This document shows positions 34,424 through 45,530 of a stretch of DNA of 64,000 nt, one piece after another. Where the stretch lies: positions 18,447 to 82,446 of the forward strand of contig NZ_FMWU01000025.1 of NCBI RefSeq assembly GCF_900103195.1, written 5' to 3'. A program made the position numbers and the translations under genes. Source of the DNA: Methylobacterium sp. UNC378MF (lineage in GTDB: Bacteria > Pseudomonadota > Alphaproteobacteria > Rhizobiales > Beijerinckiaceae). The notes beneath the pieces were generated by a model. That model saw nothing but the letters and a program-made list of their open reading frames with translations, was not told the DNA's origin and did no database searches. Every line of letters begins with the position of its first letter. Position 1 is the first letter of the stretch.

Positions 34424-35482
34424 CTAGGCCACCTGCGACAGCGACTCGGCGGCGTCGTCCAGGAAGCGGTTCCGGCCCGCGCGCTTGGCCGCGAACATGC
34501 ACAGGTCGGCCCTTTCCATCAGCGAGGCCGGCGTGTCACCGGGGCGCAGCACCGCGACCCCCAGCGAGATGGTGACCTTGCCGAGCGACTCGCCGGTCGA
34601 GCGCTTGACCAGCTCGCGGCCCATCACGCTGGCGCGAACCGTCTCCGCCACCTGCTTGGCCGCGACCCGGTCGACGCCGGGAAGGATGATGCCGAATTCC
34701 TCGCCGCCGAACCGGGCGAGCTGCGCCTGCTTCCCGGCATTCTCGCGCATCACGATCGCCACGAGCCGCAGGACTTGGTCGCCGGTGAGATGACCGTACA
34801 GGTCGTTGAACCGCTTGAAGAAGTCGATGTCGAGGATGATCAGGCTCATGGGCGTGGTGCGCGCCCGCGCCGCCTCCATGGAGGCCTTCAGCGTCTCCTC
34901 GAAATGCTTGCGGTTCGCCAGCCCGGTCAGGGCGTCGGTCAGGCTCTCGCGGCGGGTCGCCTCGAGCTTCTCGCGCAGGGTCTCAATCTCGCTGCGCGTC
35001 TCGCGCATGCGGGCCTCGAGGATCCGATTGTTGGCGGCGACCTCCCGGGTCGTGGCGACCAGCGTCGCGACGATCTCGGCGAACCGCGCCCGGCTCGGGA
35101 GGCCCTGAGACAGGTCCTGGGCGACGCCGCGCAGGGACTCGCTGTACTGCGCCGTCGACCCCAGGGACAGGTCCAGGATCTCGGTGACGGCGGCGATCTC
35201 GCTCAGGACCACGCGGCTGACATCGTCGGTGGTGCTCGCGAGGTGACGCCCGTCGAGATAGGTCTCGTGCAGGTCGTCGATGTCGCTCTCGGTGAGGCAG
35301 CCGTTCTGGGTGGTCAGGCGCTTCACCGCATCGGCAAGGAGCGGCAGCTCGCCCGAGACGTAGGCGTACCAGACGGCGTAGGCGCGCGGCGTGGCGGACG
35401 GTCCGTAGTCGCGAATCAGATCATGGCTGCGCTTCGCCAACGCGAAGCTGCGATCGCGGTCCGAATAGGTCTCCTGGCTCAT
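34424..35482 (-). CDS. GGDEF diguanylate cyclase
   Basis: A 352-aa cytoplasmic protein with a ~170-residue helical N-terminal region (ending in a coiled coil, RETRSEIETLREKLEATRRE) and a GGDEF domain. The active site reads GGEEF, preceded by DIDFFKRFND, as in active cyclases making cyclic di-GMP. The RxxD inhibitory site normally five residues before GGDEF is not present (KQAQ instead), so feedback inhibition may be absent. No membrane helix or known sensor domain is seen. It ends about 290 bp from sufA, and that gap shows no feature. Confidence 0.9.
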   Translation of the reverse strand: MSQETYSDRDRSFALAKRSHDLIRDYGPSATPRAYAVWYAYVSGELPLLADAVKRLTTQNGCLTESDIDDLHETYLDGRHLASTTDDVSRVVLSEIAAVTEILDLSLGSTAQYSESLRGVAQDLSQGLPSRARFAEIVATLVATTREVAANNRILEARMRETRSEIETLREKLEATRRESLTDALTGLANRKHFEETLKASMEAARARTTPMSLIILDIDFFKRFNDLYGHLTGDQVLRLVAIVMRENAGKQAQLARFGGEEFGIILPGVDRVAAKQVAETVRASVMGRELVKRSTGESLGKVTISLGVAVLRPGDTPASLMERADLCMFAAKRAGRNRFLDDAAESLSQVA

Positions 35483-35583
35483 CCGTATCCCGTGGTCCGG
35501 GGCGACCGGCGCGCATGCGCCGCAGCCCTGACCTGATATACGGCAGCCTGGTAGCCGGACAGTTAAGCCCGACGAGACCTTTG

Positions 35584-37128
35584 TTACTTATCCTTCTTCG
35601 CCAAGACTGGTCGAAGCAGGAATGCCGGAACGTGGGACCCGAGGCCCACGGGCGTGTCCCCATCCGCGTCGATCCGGCGCCCACGTTCCTCGCGCGCGGA
35701 CACGCCGCCGCGGCCGGTCGAACGCAGTGCGGCGCGCGGCTCGGGCCGGCTCTCAGGGCGACTTTCGGGACGGTCGTCCGGACGCGGCGCGGCGCGGCCA
35801 CCGCGTGTGCGGGCCGGACGCTCGCGGACCTCCTCGGCCTCGCCGGTGCTCCGGGCGCTCTTCTCGACACCCCCCTTGTCGAAGCCGCTCTTCTCGCCGC
35901 CGCTCCGGCCACCGGCCTTCGCGGAACGTGCGCCGCGGCGGCCCTCGCCCGACCGGCCGCGATGACGCGTGCCGGTGTCGCCGGATGATTCGGCCACCGT
36001 CGTCAGGTCGCCGTCCAGCCAGGGAATCGGCTGGCCGATCAGCGCCTCGATGGCACCGAGGGACCGTGTATCCTCTGGGGCGACCAGCGTGTAGGCCGTG
36101 CCGCTCCTGCCGGCGCGGCCGGTGCGGCCGATCCGGTGGACGTAATCCTCGGGGTGATGCGGCACGTCGAAATTGAAGACGTGGCTGACGGCAGGGATGT
36201 CGAGGCCGCGCGCCGCAACATCGCTGGCGACCAGAAGGGCGGTCTCGCCGTTGCGGAACGCGTCGAGGGCCGTCGTGCGGGCGCGCTGGTCCATGTCGCC
36301 GTGGAGCGCCGCCGCGTCGAAGCCGTGGCTGACCAGGGACTTCTGCAGCAGCGCGACGTCGCGCTTGCGGTTGCAGAAGATGATCCCATTCTTCAATTCG
36401 TCCTCGCCGCGGATCAGGCTGCGCAGGCGCTCGCGCTTGGCGTGCCCCTCGGCACCGGTCGCGACGAGGCGCTGCGTGATCGTGGTGGCCGTGGAGGCGG
36501 GCCGCGCCACCTCGACCCGCTGCGGGTTGTGCAGGAACATGTCCGCCAGCCGCTCGATCTCCGGCGGCATGGTGGCGGAGAAGAACAGGGTCTGCCGGGT
36601 GAACGGCACCATCTTGGCGATCCGCTCGATATCGGGGATGAACCCCATGTCGAGCATGCGATCGGCCTCGTCGATGACCAGCAGCTCCACACCGGTGAGC
36701 AGCAGCTTGCCGCGCTCGAAATGGTCGAGGAGGCGGCCCGGCGTCGCGATCAGCACGTCGGTGCCGCGCGTCAGCTTGGCGTCCTGGTCGGCAAAGGACA
36801 CGCCACCGATGATCAGCGCGACATTGAGCTTGTGGTTGGTGCCGTAGCGGTCGAAATTCTCGACCACCTGGGCGGCCAGCTCGCGCGTCGGCTCCAGGAT
36901 CAGCGTGCGCGGCATCCGGGCCCGTGCGCGGCCGTTCTCCAGCAGCGTCAGCATCGGCAGCGTGAACGCAGCCGTCTTGCCGGTGCCGGTCTGGGCGATG
37001 CCGAGGACATCGCGACGCGCCAGGACGTGGGGGATGGCCTGCGCCTGGATCGGCGTTGGCTCGGTGTAACCCGCCGCTTCGACGGCGTTCAGGACTTTCT
37101 CACTCAGTCCCAGGTCGGAAAAAGGCAT
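35584..37128 (-). CDS. rhlE: DEAD-box RNA helicase, RhlE-like
   Basis: A 514-aa helicase. The Q motif lies in PTPIQAQAIPHVL, motif I is AQTGTGKT (residues 45-52), motif Ia PTRELAAQ, motif II DEAD (in VIDEADRMLDMGF), motif III SAT and motif VI HRIGRTGR. The last ~130 residues are a basic, low-complexity tail rich in Arg, Gly and Ser (RTRGGRAAPRPDDRPESRPESRPE), probably for RNA binding. Members act in ribosome assembly and mRNA decay. The gene is alone on its strand. Confidence 0.93.
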   Translation of the reverse strand: MPFSDLGLSEKVLNAVEAAGYTEPTPIQAQAIPHVLARRDVLGIAQTGTGKTAAFTLPMLTLLENGRARARMPRTLILEPTRELAAQVVENFDRYGTNHKLNVALIIGGVSFADQDAKLTRGTDVLIATPGRLLDHFERGKLLLTGVELLVIDEADRMLDMGFIPDIERIAKMVPFTRQTLFFSATMPPEIERLADMFLHNPQRVEVARPASTATTITQRLVATGAEGHAKRERLRSLIRGEDELKNGIIFCNRKRDVALLQKSLVSHGFDAAALHGDMDQRARTTALDAFRNGETALLVASDVAARGLDIPAVSHVFNFDVPHHPEDYVHRIGRTGRAGRSGTAYTLVAPEDTRSLGAIEALIGQPIPWLDGDLTTVAESSGDTGTRHRGRSGEGRRGARSAKAGGRSGGEKSGFDKGGVEKSARSTGEAEEVRERPARTRGGRAAPRPDDRPESRPESRPEPRAALRSTGRGGVSAREERGRRIDADGDTPVGLGSHVPAFLLRPVLAKKDK

Positions 37129-37348
37129 TTGCGTTCAGGAACCGTTGCGCGCCCGGCCGGCGCGAAGGACACCGTCGCGGCAACGGCTGGGGAAGGCTCG
37201 CGTGGGGCGCTCGGATGCTCCCGGGGCCGCGGGGCGCATCGTCCCTGTCAGTTAGGGCCTTGGCGCGACTTGTCAATCTCGCAATCGCCTCGTGGTGCCG
37301 GCAGCGCACGGCCACGCACAAGGGATCGAGCGTGTAACCCGGCGCCGA

Positions 37349-37726
37349 TCAGGGTCGAAGACGGTCGGCCTCGGGCGCGCGGCAGGGATCCAGGCGGGTG
37401 GACCGGGCGGATGGCACCGACGCGAGGGCCCCGGTCGTCTCGGGATCGGCGGTCCCGGACTCTGCCGGATGCGCTGCGGCCGCGAGGGCGGTGACAGCCG
37501 GTCTGTCGTCGGACCGGTTCAGCCGCGCGAGCTGGGAGGCGGCGGTCACCGCAAGGATCCCGACCAGACCTGCCACCCGCAGCGCCCAGGGCAGGGGGCC
37601 GGCGGGCCGGCGCGGCCGGGCACCGCCCGTTCTCTCGATGGAGGGTTCAGCCTGGAGCCCGGGAGCGGCCTTCAGGAGCCGGCGCTTGCCGAAAGTCGTT
37701 CGGCTCCGGTCGTCGCGGCTTGGCAT
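37349..37726 (-). CDS. Small single-pass membrane protein of unknown function
   Basis: A 125-aa frame with a basic N-terminus (PSRDDRSRTTFGKRRLLK), one membrane helix (LPWALRVAGLVGILAVTAASQLA, ~residues 50-73) and a polar Ala/Pro/Ser tail. GGAG lies ~10 nt before the ATG at 37726; the frame continues upstream without a better start. It has no recognisable family and could be spurious, but a start site and helix in the right place make it likely real. Confidence 0.5.
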   Translation of the reverse strand: MPSRDDRSRTTFGKRRLLKAAPGLQAEPSIERTGGARPRRPAGPLPWALRVAGLVGILAVTAASQLARLNRSDDRPAVTALAAAAHPAESGTADPETTGALASVPSARSTRLDPCRAPEADRLRP

Positions 37727-38164
37727 GAGGGGCGTTCTCCGCTGGGCGCCAGGCCGGACCCGGTGTGCGGCGCAACAGGCCCCGTGCAACCCAGGACAGT
37801 CGGGGGACATGGTTAACCATCCGCTTACGACAGAGTCGTCCCTTCGCCAAAGTTGTGCCGGAATAAAACGCCCGCCATCGCCCGCCCCTCCAGAGACCTC
37901 GGTCGATGTCATCCGGGCCGCGACGGCACCCTGAAATATGCACACCGCGCAACGCAGCTAGTCTTCCGAGACTTTCCAGCTGTCCCCGCCCTGTCGAGGC
38001 GCACGATCGAGCCGGGTGCTTTGGGATTGGGTCCGCTAGTCTTCATCTTTCGTTGACGGGATGTCCCTAATCTGAGGATGCTTGTTGCAGGAAAGCGACA
38101 GACCCGCCATCCGAGAGCGCCTAGAAGGCTGCCGGCTCAAGCTAACCCCAGGACCGACACCACC
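37727..38164. other. Control region upstream of the outer-membrane protein gene
   Basis: 438 bp without a convincing gene. The right-hand 130 bp is locally AT-richer and must hold the promoter of the beta-barrel gene; TTGACG at 38053-38058 is a possible -35 but lacks a well-spaced -10. A long untranslated leader is likely, as is usual for abundant porin-like genes. Confidence 0.4.
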
Positions 38165-39031
38165 ATGAAGAAGCTCCTCCTCGCATCCACCGTCCTCGCA
38201 GGCCTGACCGTCACGGCGTCCGCTGCCGACCTGCCGCGCCGCGCTGCGCCGCCGCCGGTGTTCACGCCGGTGCCGGTGTTCACCTGGACCGGCTTCTACG
38301 TCGGTGTGAACGCCGGCTACGGCTTCGACGCCAGCAGCCGCAACACCAGCAACTACGCCCTGCCGGGCGGCTCGCTGATCAACTCGCCCGGCACCGCCGG
38401 CGTCGTCAGCGTCAACAACCGCAGCAACAACGACGGCTTCTCGGGCGGCGCCCAGATCGGCTACAACTATCAGTTCACGCCGGGCTCGGGCGTCGTGATC
38501 GGCTTCGAGGCTGACGCCCAGTACGTCGACTTCGCCCGCCGCGCCAACGCCACCCAGAACTACGCCTTCGGCGGCGTCCCCGGCTTCGCCTTCGCGGCCC
38601 CGCGCGCCTTCGTCGCCACCAGCGGCAACGGCCTCGACTACTTCGGCACCGTCCGCGGCCGCCTCGGCTACGCCTTCGACCGCACCCTCGTGTACGGCAC
38701 CGGCGGCTTCGCCTACGGCTCGGGCCAGGACGACCAGAACTTCGCCGGCAACCGCTTCCGCGACAGCTTCCGCACCGGCTGGGCCGCCGGCGGTGGCGTC
38801 GAGTACGCCCTGCCCACCGACTCGTTCCTGAACTTCTTCCGCTCCTCGGCCGTGACGCTGAAGGTCGAAGGCCTGTACGTCAGCCTCGACCGCCAGAAGA
38901 ACGCCGCGGGCGGCGTGTTCTACCCGACCCTCCTGGCCCCGAACGGCACCGCCTACCTCAACGGCGCCGCCGCCAAGACCGAGTTCGCCGTCGTCCGCGC
39001 CGGCCTGAACTACAAGTTCGGCTCGTACTAA
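38165..39031 (+). CDS. Outer-membrane beta-barrel protein (Omp25/RopB-like)
   Basis: A 288-aa protein with a signal peptide (KKLLLASTVLAGLTVTASA, cleavage before ADLPRR). A Pro-rich linker is followed by a barrel beginning FTWTGFYVGVNAGYGF and ending in AVVRAGLNYKFGSY, whose alternating pattern and aromatic terminal residues suit BamA-dependent insertion. Homologues are the major small outer-membrane proteins of Rhizobiales. Codon use is strongly biased to C-ending codons, as expected for a highly expressed gene. Confidence 0.9.
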   Translation: MKKLLLASTVLAGLTVTASAADLPRRAAPPPVFTPVPVFTWTGFYVGVNAGYGFDASSRNTSNYALPGGSLINSPGTAGVVSVNNRSNNDGFSGGAQIGYNYQFTPGSGVVIGFEADAQYVDFARRANATQNYAFGGVPGFAFAAPRAFVATSGNGLDYFGTVRGRLGYAFDRTLVYGTGGFAYGSGQDDQNFAGNRFRDSFRTGWAAGGGVEYALPTDSFLNFFRSSAVTLKVEGLYVSLDRQKNAAGGVFYPTLLAPNGTAYLNGAAAKTEFAVVRAGLNYKFGSY

Positions 39032-39042
39032 GATCGAGAGCC

Positions 39043-39110
39043 GGAGCCGGCTTGACCGGCTCCGCGCAACGGAAGGGCTCGGCCGCAAGGCCGGGCCCTT
39101 CCGCGTTTCG
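39043..39110 (+). terminator. Double hairpin after the outer-membrane protein gene
   Basis: Two stems: 39043-39050 with 39056-39063 (8 bp, 5-nt loop), and 39071-39084 with 39089-39102 (14 bp with one G-U pair, GCAA loop). Only a short TTT follows, so termination may be partial or the stems may protect the message. Confidence 0.6.
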
Positions 39111-39233
39111 GGCGGCCTGCCGGGCGGTCCAGGTGCGACAGGGACGGCTGGAACCGCGCGTGCCACCCGCGATTGAGACCGCGGCGCCCACAGGCATCCC
39201 GTGAAGGGATCCGGCGCAGCGGAGCGATCAGCC

Positions 39234-39728
39234 ATGAAAAGCCGAATCCTTCTCCTGTCGCTCGCCGCCCTCTCTCTGGCGGGGACAGCTGCGGCCGCGC
39301 AGGACGCCACCGTGATCGGCAAGGATACGGTCCTGCCGGGCACCGGGCCGGGCACCGCGACGGACGGCACGGGGGTCGGGCGGCTGATGGAGGCGGCGAG
39401 TGCCGAGGACGCCGCCAAGCGTCAGGGGCTCAAGCCCGTCGCCTTCCTGACCACGAAGATGATCGGCGTGACGGTGCGCAACGCCGCAGGGGACAGCGTC
39501 GGCAAGATCGACGACCTCCTGATCACCGATGGCGGAATGCTGAGGGCCGTGGTGATCGATGTCGGCGGCTTCCTCGGGCTCGGCAGCAAGCTCATCGCCG
39601 TGGAACCCGGCGCCCTGGTGCTGCGGCCCGGCGGTGACCGGTTCTCGGCGGTCCTGAACATGAGCAAGGACACGGTGGCGGCGGCCAAGCCCTTCGACCC
39701 GGCCAAGGTGATCCCGGCGCCTCGATAA
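39234..39728 (+). CDS. Secreted PRC-barrel domain protein
   Basis: A 164-aa protein with a signal peptide (RILLLSLAALSLAGTAAAA) and a PRC-barrel-like domain near the C-terminus (LTTKMIGVTVRNAAGDSVGKIDDLLITDGGMLRAVVIDVGGFLGLGSKLIAVE). Periplasmic PRC-barrel proteins are frequent in Methylobacterium, often stress-linked; the precise role is unknown. I take the ATG at 39234; an in-frame GTG at 39201 would spoil the signal peptide. Confidence 0.85.
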   Translation: MKSRILLLSLAALSLAGTAAAAQDATVIGKDTVLPGTGPGTATDGTGVGRLMEAASAEDAAKRQGLKPVAFLTTKMIGVTVRNAAGDSVGKIDDLLITDGGMLRAVVIDVGGFLGLGSKLIAVEPGALVLRPGGDRFSAVLNMSKDTVAAAKPFDPAKVIPAPR

Positions 39729-39730
39729 GC

Positions 39731-39840
39731 CGCGAGCGAAGCCCGGCGCCCGTCTTTGCGGACGGAGCGAAGCAGCCTCGCGGCGCCCGGTTCACCAAGG
39801 TCGCGCCGTTCCGGACTGGTTCGCTCCGCTCGCAAGGACG
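39731..39840. repeat. Dispersed GAGCGAAGC/GCTCGCAAGGACG element
   Basis: Intergenic repeat with GAGCGAAG near the left end and TCGCTCCGCTCGCAAGGACG at the right end. A second copy of the same family is at 49917-50009, where the ends read GAGCGAAGCGAAGTGACCC and GCTTCGCTTCGCTCGC. It separates the PRC-barrel gene from parE. Confidence 0.6.
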
Positions 39841-39889
39841 GCGGGGTCCCGCCGGCCGACGCAGCTTGGGCCGCGCCGGCGCAAAAGCG

Positions 39890-42031
<2,142 letters not shown>

Positions 42032-42309
42032 CCCCGCATCATAGCGGAACAAAACGTAAACATCAAAGCCGTTCGCCCGGCGGCGACGCGGTTGCATCAT
42101 CGCATGCTGCGCCGCCGCGAGCGAGAGCCGCGGCGGTGTCGGGACGCCGGTCCGCGGGGCGGTCCGTCATCACGACGTTGCACAACAATGGGTTAAGGCT
42201 TTCTCGTGACCCGACGGCCCGGCATCCACAGGCGACGCCCGGAACAGAACGGGCCGATCGACGTTGGTGGCGGAGATAAATCTTGACCGTGGTCAGGGAG
42301 CCGCAGTCC

Positions 42310-42498
42310 ATGAGCGACGCCGCGATCGAGGCCCGCCGCCTCACGTTGATCCGCTTCGAGCACGCGGCCGGCGCCGCCTTCGGCTGCGACGACGACCCGG
42401 CCGGCGTGCCGCCCGCCCGCGTCCTGATGAACGCCACCACGATCGCGCTGGCGACGTTTGCGACGGCCGTGGCCGCGACGATCACCTACCTGGTCTGA
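42310..42498 (+). CDS. Small membrane protein of unknown function
   Basis: A 62-aa frame with a polar N-terminal half (SDAAIEARRLTLIRFEHAAGAAFGCDDDP) and a C-terminal hydrophobic helix (TTIALATFATAVAATITYLV). GGGAG lies about 9 nt before the ATG. No family is recognised. It starts about 280 bp from parE on the opposite strand, and the gap between them shows no other feature. Confidence 0.6.
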   Translation: MSDAAIEARRLTLIRFEHAAGAAFGCDDDPAGVPPARVLMNATTIALATFATAVAATITYLV

Positions 42499-42578
42499 GC
42501 CGCGCTCCGATCCGAATCGGGCTCCGCGAGGCGCTTCAGGCTGCCCGAAGCGCGCGGCCGTCAGCCCCATCTCCAAGC

Positions 42579-42640
42579 CGCGCCCTCATCCCGAGGTGCT
42601 GGAGCGCATCGGGGGCCGCAGCATGAGGGATGCGCGGGGG
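42579..42640. repeat. Partial CCTCATCCCGAGGTGCTGGAGCG-type intergenic repeat
   Basis: The start of this stretch (CCCTCATCCCGAGGTGCTGG) and GCATGAGGGATGCG near its end match the dispersed palindromic elements common in Rhizobiales genomes. A related copy, with CGAAGGAGGCCTCCGG, lies at 61531-61650. Confidence 0.45.
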
Positions 42641-42683
42641 ATCCCCGCGTCGCCCCGCTCCGGACCGCAGAAAGCGAGCCCCT

Positions 42684-45368
42684 TCAGCCAGAACTCGACT
42701 TCTTCGCCGCGGCCTTCTTGGCCGCGGGCTTCTTTGCCGCTGTCTTCTTGGCGGCCGGCTTGTCGCCGGTGGCCTTGCGCGCGGACGTCTTCCGGACCGC
42801 ACCCCGCTTCGCCGGCTTGCCGCCGCCCGCCGCGCGCTTGGCGTTCACCAGGGCGATCGCCTCGTCCAGGGTCAGCGCCTCGGCGGTCATGGTCTTCGGC
42901 AGCGTGGCGTTGACCTCGCCGTCGGTGACGTAGGGCCCGTACTTGCCGGCCTTGACCACGAGGTCGCGCCCGCTCGCCGCATCCGTGCCGAGCGGCCGGC
43001 CGGGATCTGCGGCCGCACGGCCGCGTCCGCCGCCCTGCTCCTTGGCGACGATCAGGTCGATGGCGCGGTTGCCGCCGATCTCCAGCACGTCGTCGTCCTT
43101 GCCGAGATTGGCGTAGGTCTTCCCGTGCTGCACGTAGGGCCCGAACCGGCCGAGATTGGCCAGGATCGGCTCGCCGGTCTCGGGGTGGCGGGCCACCTCG
43201 CGGGGCAGCGCCAGCAGCGCCAGCGCCTTCTCCAGATCCACATCCGAGGGGCTGAGCCCCTTCGGCAGCGACGAGCGCTTCGGCTTCGCGGCGTCCTTCT
43301 CGGTGGAGGCCTCGCCGAGTTGCAGGAACGGCCCGAACCGGCCGTCGCGGAGCGTCACCGGCAGGCCGGTCGCCGGATCGTCGCCCAGCACCCGGACGCC
43401 CGGCTGGCCGCCCTCGGCCGAGGAACCGTCCCCCTCGCCGTCGACGCCCGAGGCCGAGAGCTGGCGGGTATACTTGCACTCCGGATAGTTCGAACAGCCG
43501 ATGAAGGCGCCGAACTTGCCGAGCTTCAGCGACAGCTGGCCGGAGCCGCAGGTCGGGCAGGTCCGCGGGTTCGAGCCGTCGCCCTTGTCGGGGAAGATGT
43601 GCGGGCCGAGAAGGCCGTTCAGGGCCTCCAGCACGTCGGTGACGCGCAGTTCCTTGGTCTCGGCGATGGCGGCGGAGAAATCGCGCCAGAAGTCGCGCAG
43701 CACCGCCCGCCAGTCGATCTCGGCGTTGGAGACGCGGTCGAGCTGCTCCTCCAGGTCGGCGGTGAAATCGTACTCGACGTAGCGCCGGAAGAAGCTCTCC
43801 AGGAAGCCCGTGACGAGCCGCCCCTTGTCCTCCGGTTGCAGCCGCTTCTTCTCGATCTTGACGTATTCGCGATCCCGCAGCGTCTGGAGGACCGCCGCGT
43901 AGGTCGAGGGCCGGCCGATGCCGAGCTCCTCCATGCGCTTCACGAGGCTCGCCTCGGAATAGCGCGGCGGCGGCTCAGTGAAGTGCTGGGTCGCGCTGAT
44001 GCGCTCGCGGGTGAGCGGGTCGCCGGCCTTCATGGGCGGCAGGCGGCGGCTCTCCTCGTCCTCCTCGTCGTCCTTGCCCTCCTGGTAGAGGGTCAGGAAG
44101 CCGTCGAACTTCACCACCTGGCCGGTGGCGCGCAGGTCGATCTGGCGCGGCCCGACCGTCGCGGTGACGTCCACGGTGGTCCGCTCCAGCTCGGCCGATT
44201 CCATCTGGCTCGCCATGGTGCGGGTCCAGATCAGGTCGTAGAGCTTGGCCTGCTCGGGCTCCAGGTGCCGCGCGACCATCTTGGGCAGACGGCCCATGTC
44301 GGTCGGCCGCACCGCCTCGTGGGCCTCCTGGGCGTTCTTGGCCTTGACGCTGTACTTGCGCGGCACGTCCGGCACGTAGCGGTCGCCGAACTCCTTGCCG
44401 ATCACCCGGCGGGCGTCCTGGATCGCCTCCGGCGCCATGTCGACGCCGTCGGTCCGCATGTAGGTGATGATGCCGACGGTCTCACCGCCGATGTCGACGC
44501 CCTCGTAGAGGCGCTGGGCGACCCGCATGGTCTGGGCCGGCGCCATGCCGAGCTTGCGCGAGGCCTCCTGCTGCAGCGTCGAGGTCGTGAAGGGCGGCTG
44601 CGGGTGGCGCTTGGCGGGCTTGGCCTCGACGCTCGCCACCTGGAAGGTCGCGAGTTCGAGGTCGCGCCTGAAGGCCGCGGCCTCCTCGCCGGTGCCGACG
44701 TCGAGGCGCTGGATGCGCTTGCCGTCGGCGCCGACGAGGCGGGCCTCGAAGGTCGCGCCGTCGGCGGTCGTCAGCGTGGCGATGAGCGTCCAGTACTCGC
44801 GCGGCTTGAACCGCTCGATCTCCATCTCGCGCTCGACCACGAGGCGCAAAGCCACGGATTGCACGCGCCCGGCCGAGCGGGCGCCCGGCAGCTTGCGCCA
44901 CAGGACCGGCGAGAGGTTGAAGCCCACGAGGTAGTCGAGCGCCCGGCGCGCCAGATAGGCGTCGACCAGGGCCTGGTCGATCTCCCGGGGCTTGCGCATC
45001 GCCGCCTCGACCGAGGACTTGGTGATGGCGTTGAAGGTGACGCGCTCGACCGGGATGCCCTTGAGCGCCTTGCGGGCGGTGAGCGCCTCCAGGACGTGCC
45101 AGGAGATCGCCTCGCCCTCACGATCCGGGTCGGTGGCGAGGATCAGCTTGTCGGCGCCCTTGACCGCCTTGGCGATCTCGGAGACCCGGCTCGCCCCGCG
45201 GTCGGCCAGCTCCCAGACCATGTGGAAGTCCTGCTCGGGATCCACCGAGCCGTCCTTGGGCGGCAGGTCGCGGATATGCCCGAAGGAGGCGATGACCTCA
45301 TAGTCGCGGCCGAGATACTTATTGATCGTCTTGGCTTTGGCCGGCGACTCGACGACGACGACTTTCAT
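42684..45368 (-). CDS. topA: DNA topoisomerase I
   Basis: An 894-aa type IA topoisomerase that relaxes negative supercoils. The Toprim start (KVVVVESPAKAKTINKYLG) and the active-site tyrosine in YMRTDGVDM are present, as are the C-terminal cysteine cluster (CPTCGSGQLSLKLGKFGAFIGCSNYPEC) and several KxGPYV-type repeats. The protein ends in a Lys/Ala-rich histone-like tail (KKTAAKKPAAKKAAAKK), a feature seen in alphaproteobacterial TopA and likely to add DNA affinity. The gene stands alone on the minus strand. Confidence 0.96.
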   Translation of the reverse strand: MKVVVVESPAKAKTINKYLGRDYEVIASFGHIRDLPPKDGSVDPEQDFHMVWELADRGASRVSEIAKAVKGADKLILATDPDREGEAISWHVLEALTARKALKGIPVERVTFNAITKSSVEAAMRKPREIDQALVDAYLARRALDYLVGFNLSPVLWRKLPGARSAGRVQSVALRLVVEREMEIERFKPREYWTLIATLTTADGATFEARLVGADGKRIQRLDVGTGEEAAAFRRDLELATFQVASVEAKPAKRHPQPPFTTSTLQQEASRKLGMAPAQTMRVAQRLYEGVDIGGETVGIITYMRTDGVDMAPEAIQDARRVIGKEFGDRYVPDVPRKYSVKAKNAQEAHEAVRPTDMGRLPKMVARHLEPEQAKLYDLIWTRTMASQMESAELERTTVDVTATVGPRQIDLRATGQVVKFDGFLTLYQEGKDDEEDEESRRLPPMKAGDPLTRERISATQHFTEPPPRYSEASLVKRMEELGIGRPSTYAAVLQTLRDREYVKIEKKRLQPEDKGRLVTGFLESFFRRYVEYDFTADLEEQLDRVSNAEIDWRAVLRDFWRDFSAAIAETKELRVTDVLEALNGLLGPHIFPDKGDGSNPRTCPTCGSGQLSLKLGKFGAFIGCSNYPECKYTRQLSASGVDGEGDGSSAEGGQPGVRVLGDDPATGLPVTLRDGRFGPFLQLGEASTEKDAAKPKRSSLPKGLSPSDVDLEKALALLALPREVARHPETGEPILANLGRFGPYVQHGKTYANLGKDDDVLEIGGNRAIDLIVAKEQGGGRGRAAADPGRPLGTDAASGRDLVVKAGKYGPYVTDGEVNATLPKTMTAEALTLDEAIALVNAKRAAGGGKPAKRGAVRKTSARKATGDKPAAKKTAAKKPAAKKAAAKKSSSG

Positions 45369-45530
45369 TCAGACCTCTGCCCCTGACGGAGCCTGGGCGC
45401 GACGGACGAATTCTGTTCGAGATTCGCGTGGGACATATGCCCGCCGTCGGGCCGGGGCCGCGCGCCGGGGACAAGTGGGTCACGGGCGGCGGGATGTCAA
45501 ATGGCGGGGGTGTTCGGCCGAGCCGGCGCC

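Noticed and set aside
42630..45386. A 918-codon plus-strand frame opposite topA
   Set aside because: Arg/Leu/Gly-rich antisense frame with no recognisable domain; topA on the minus strand is certain.
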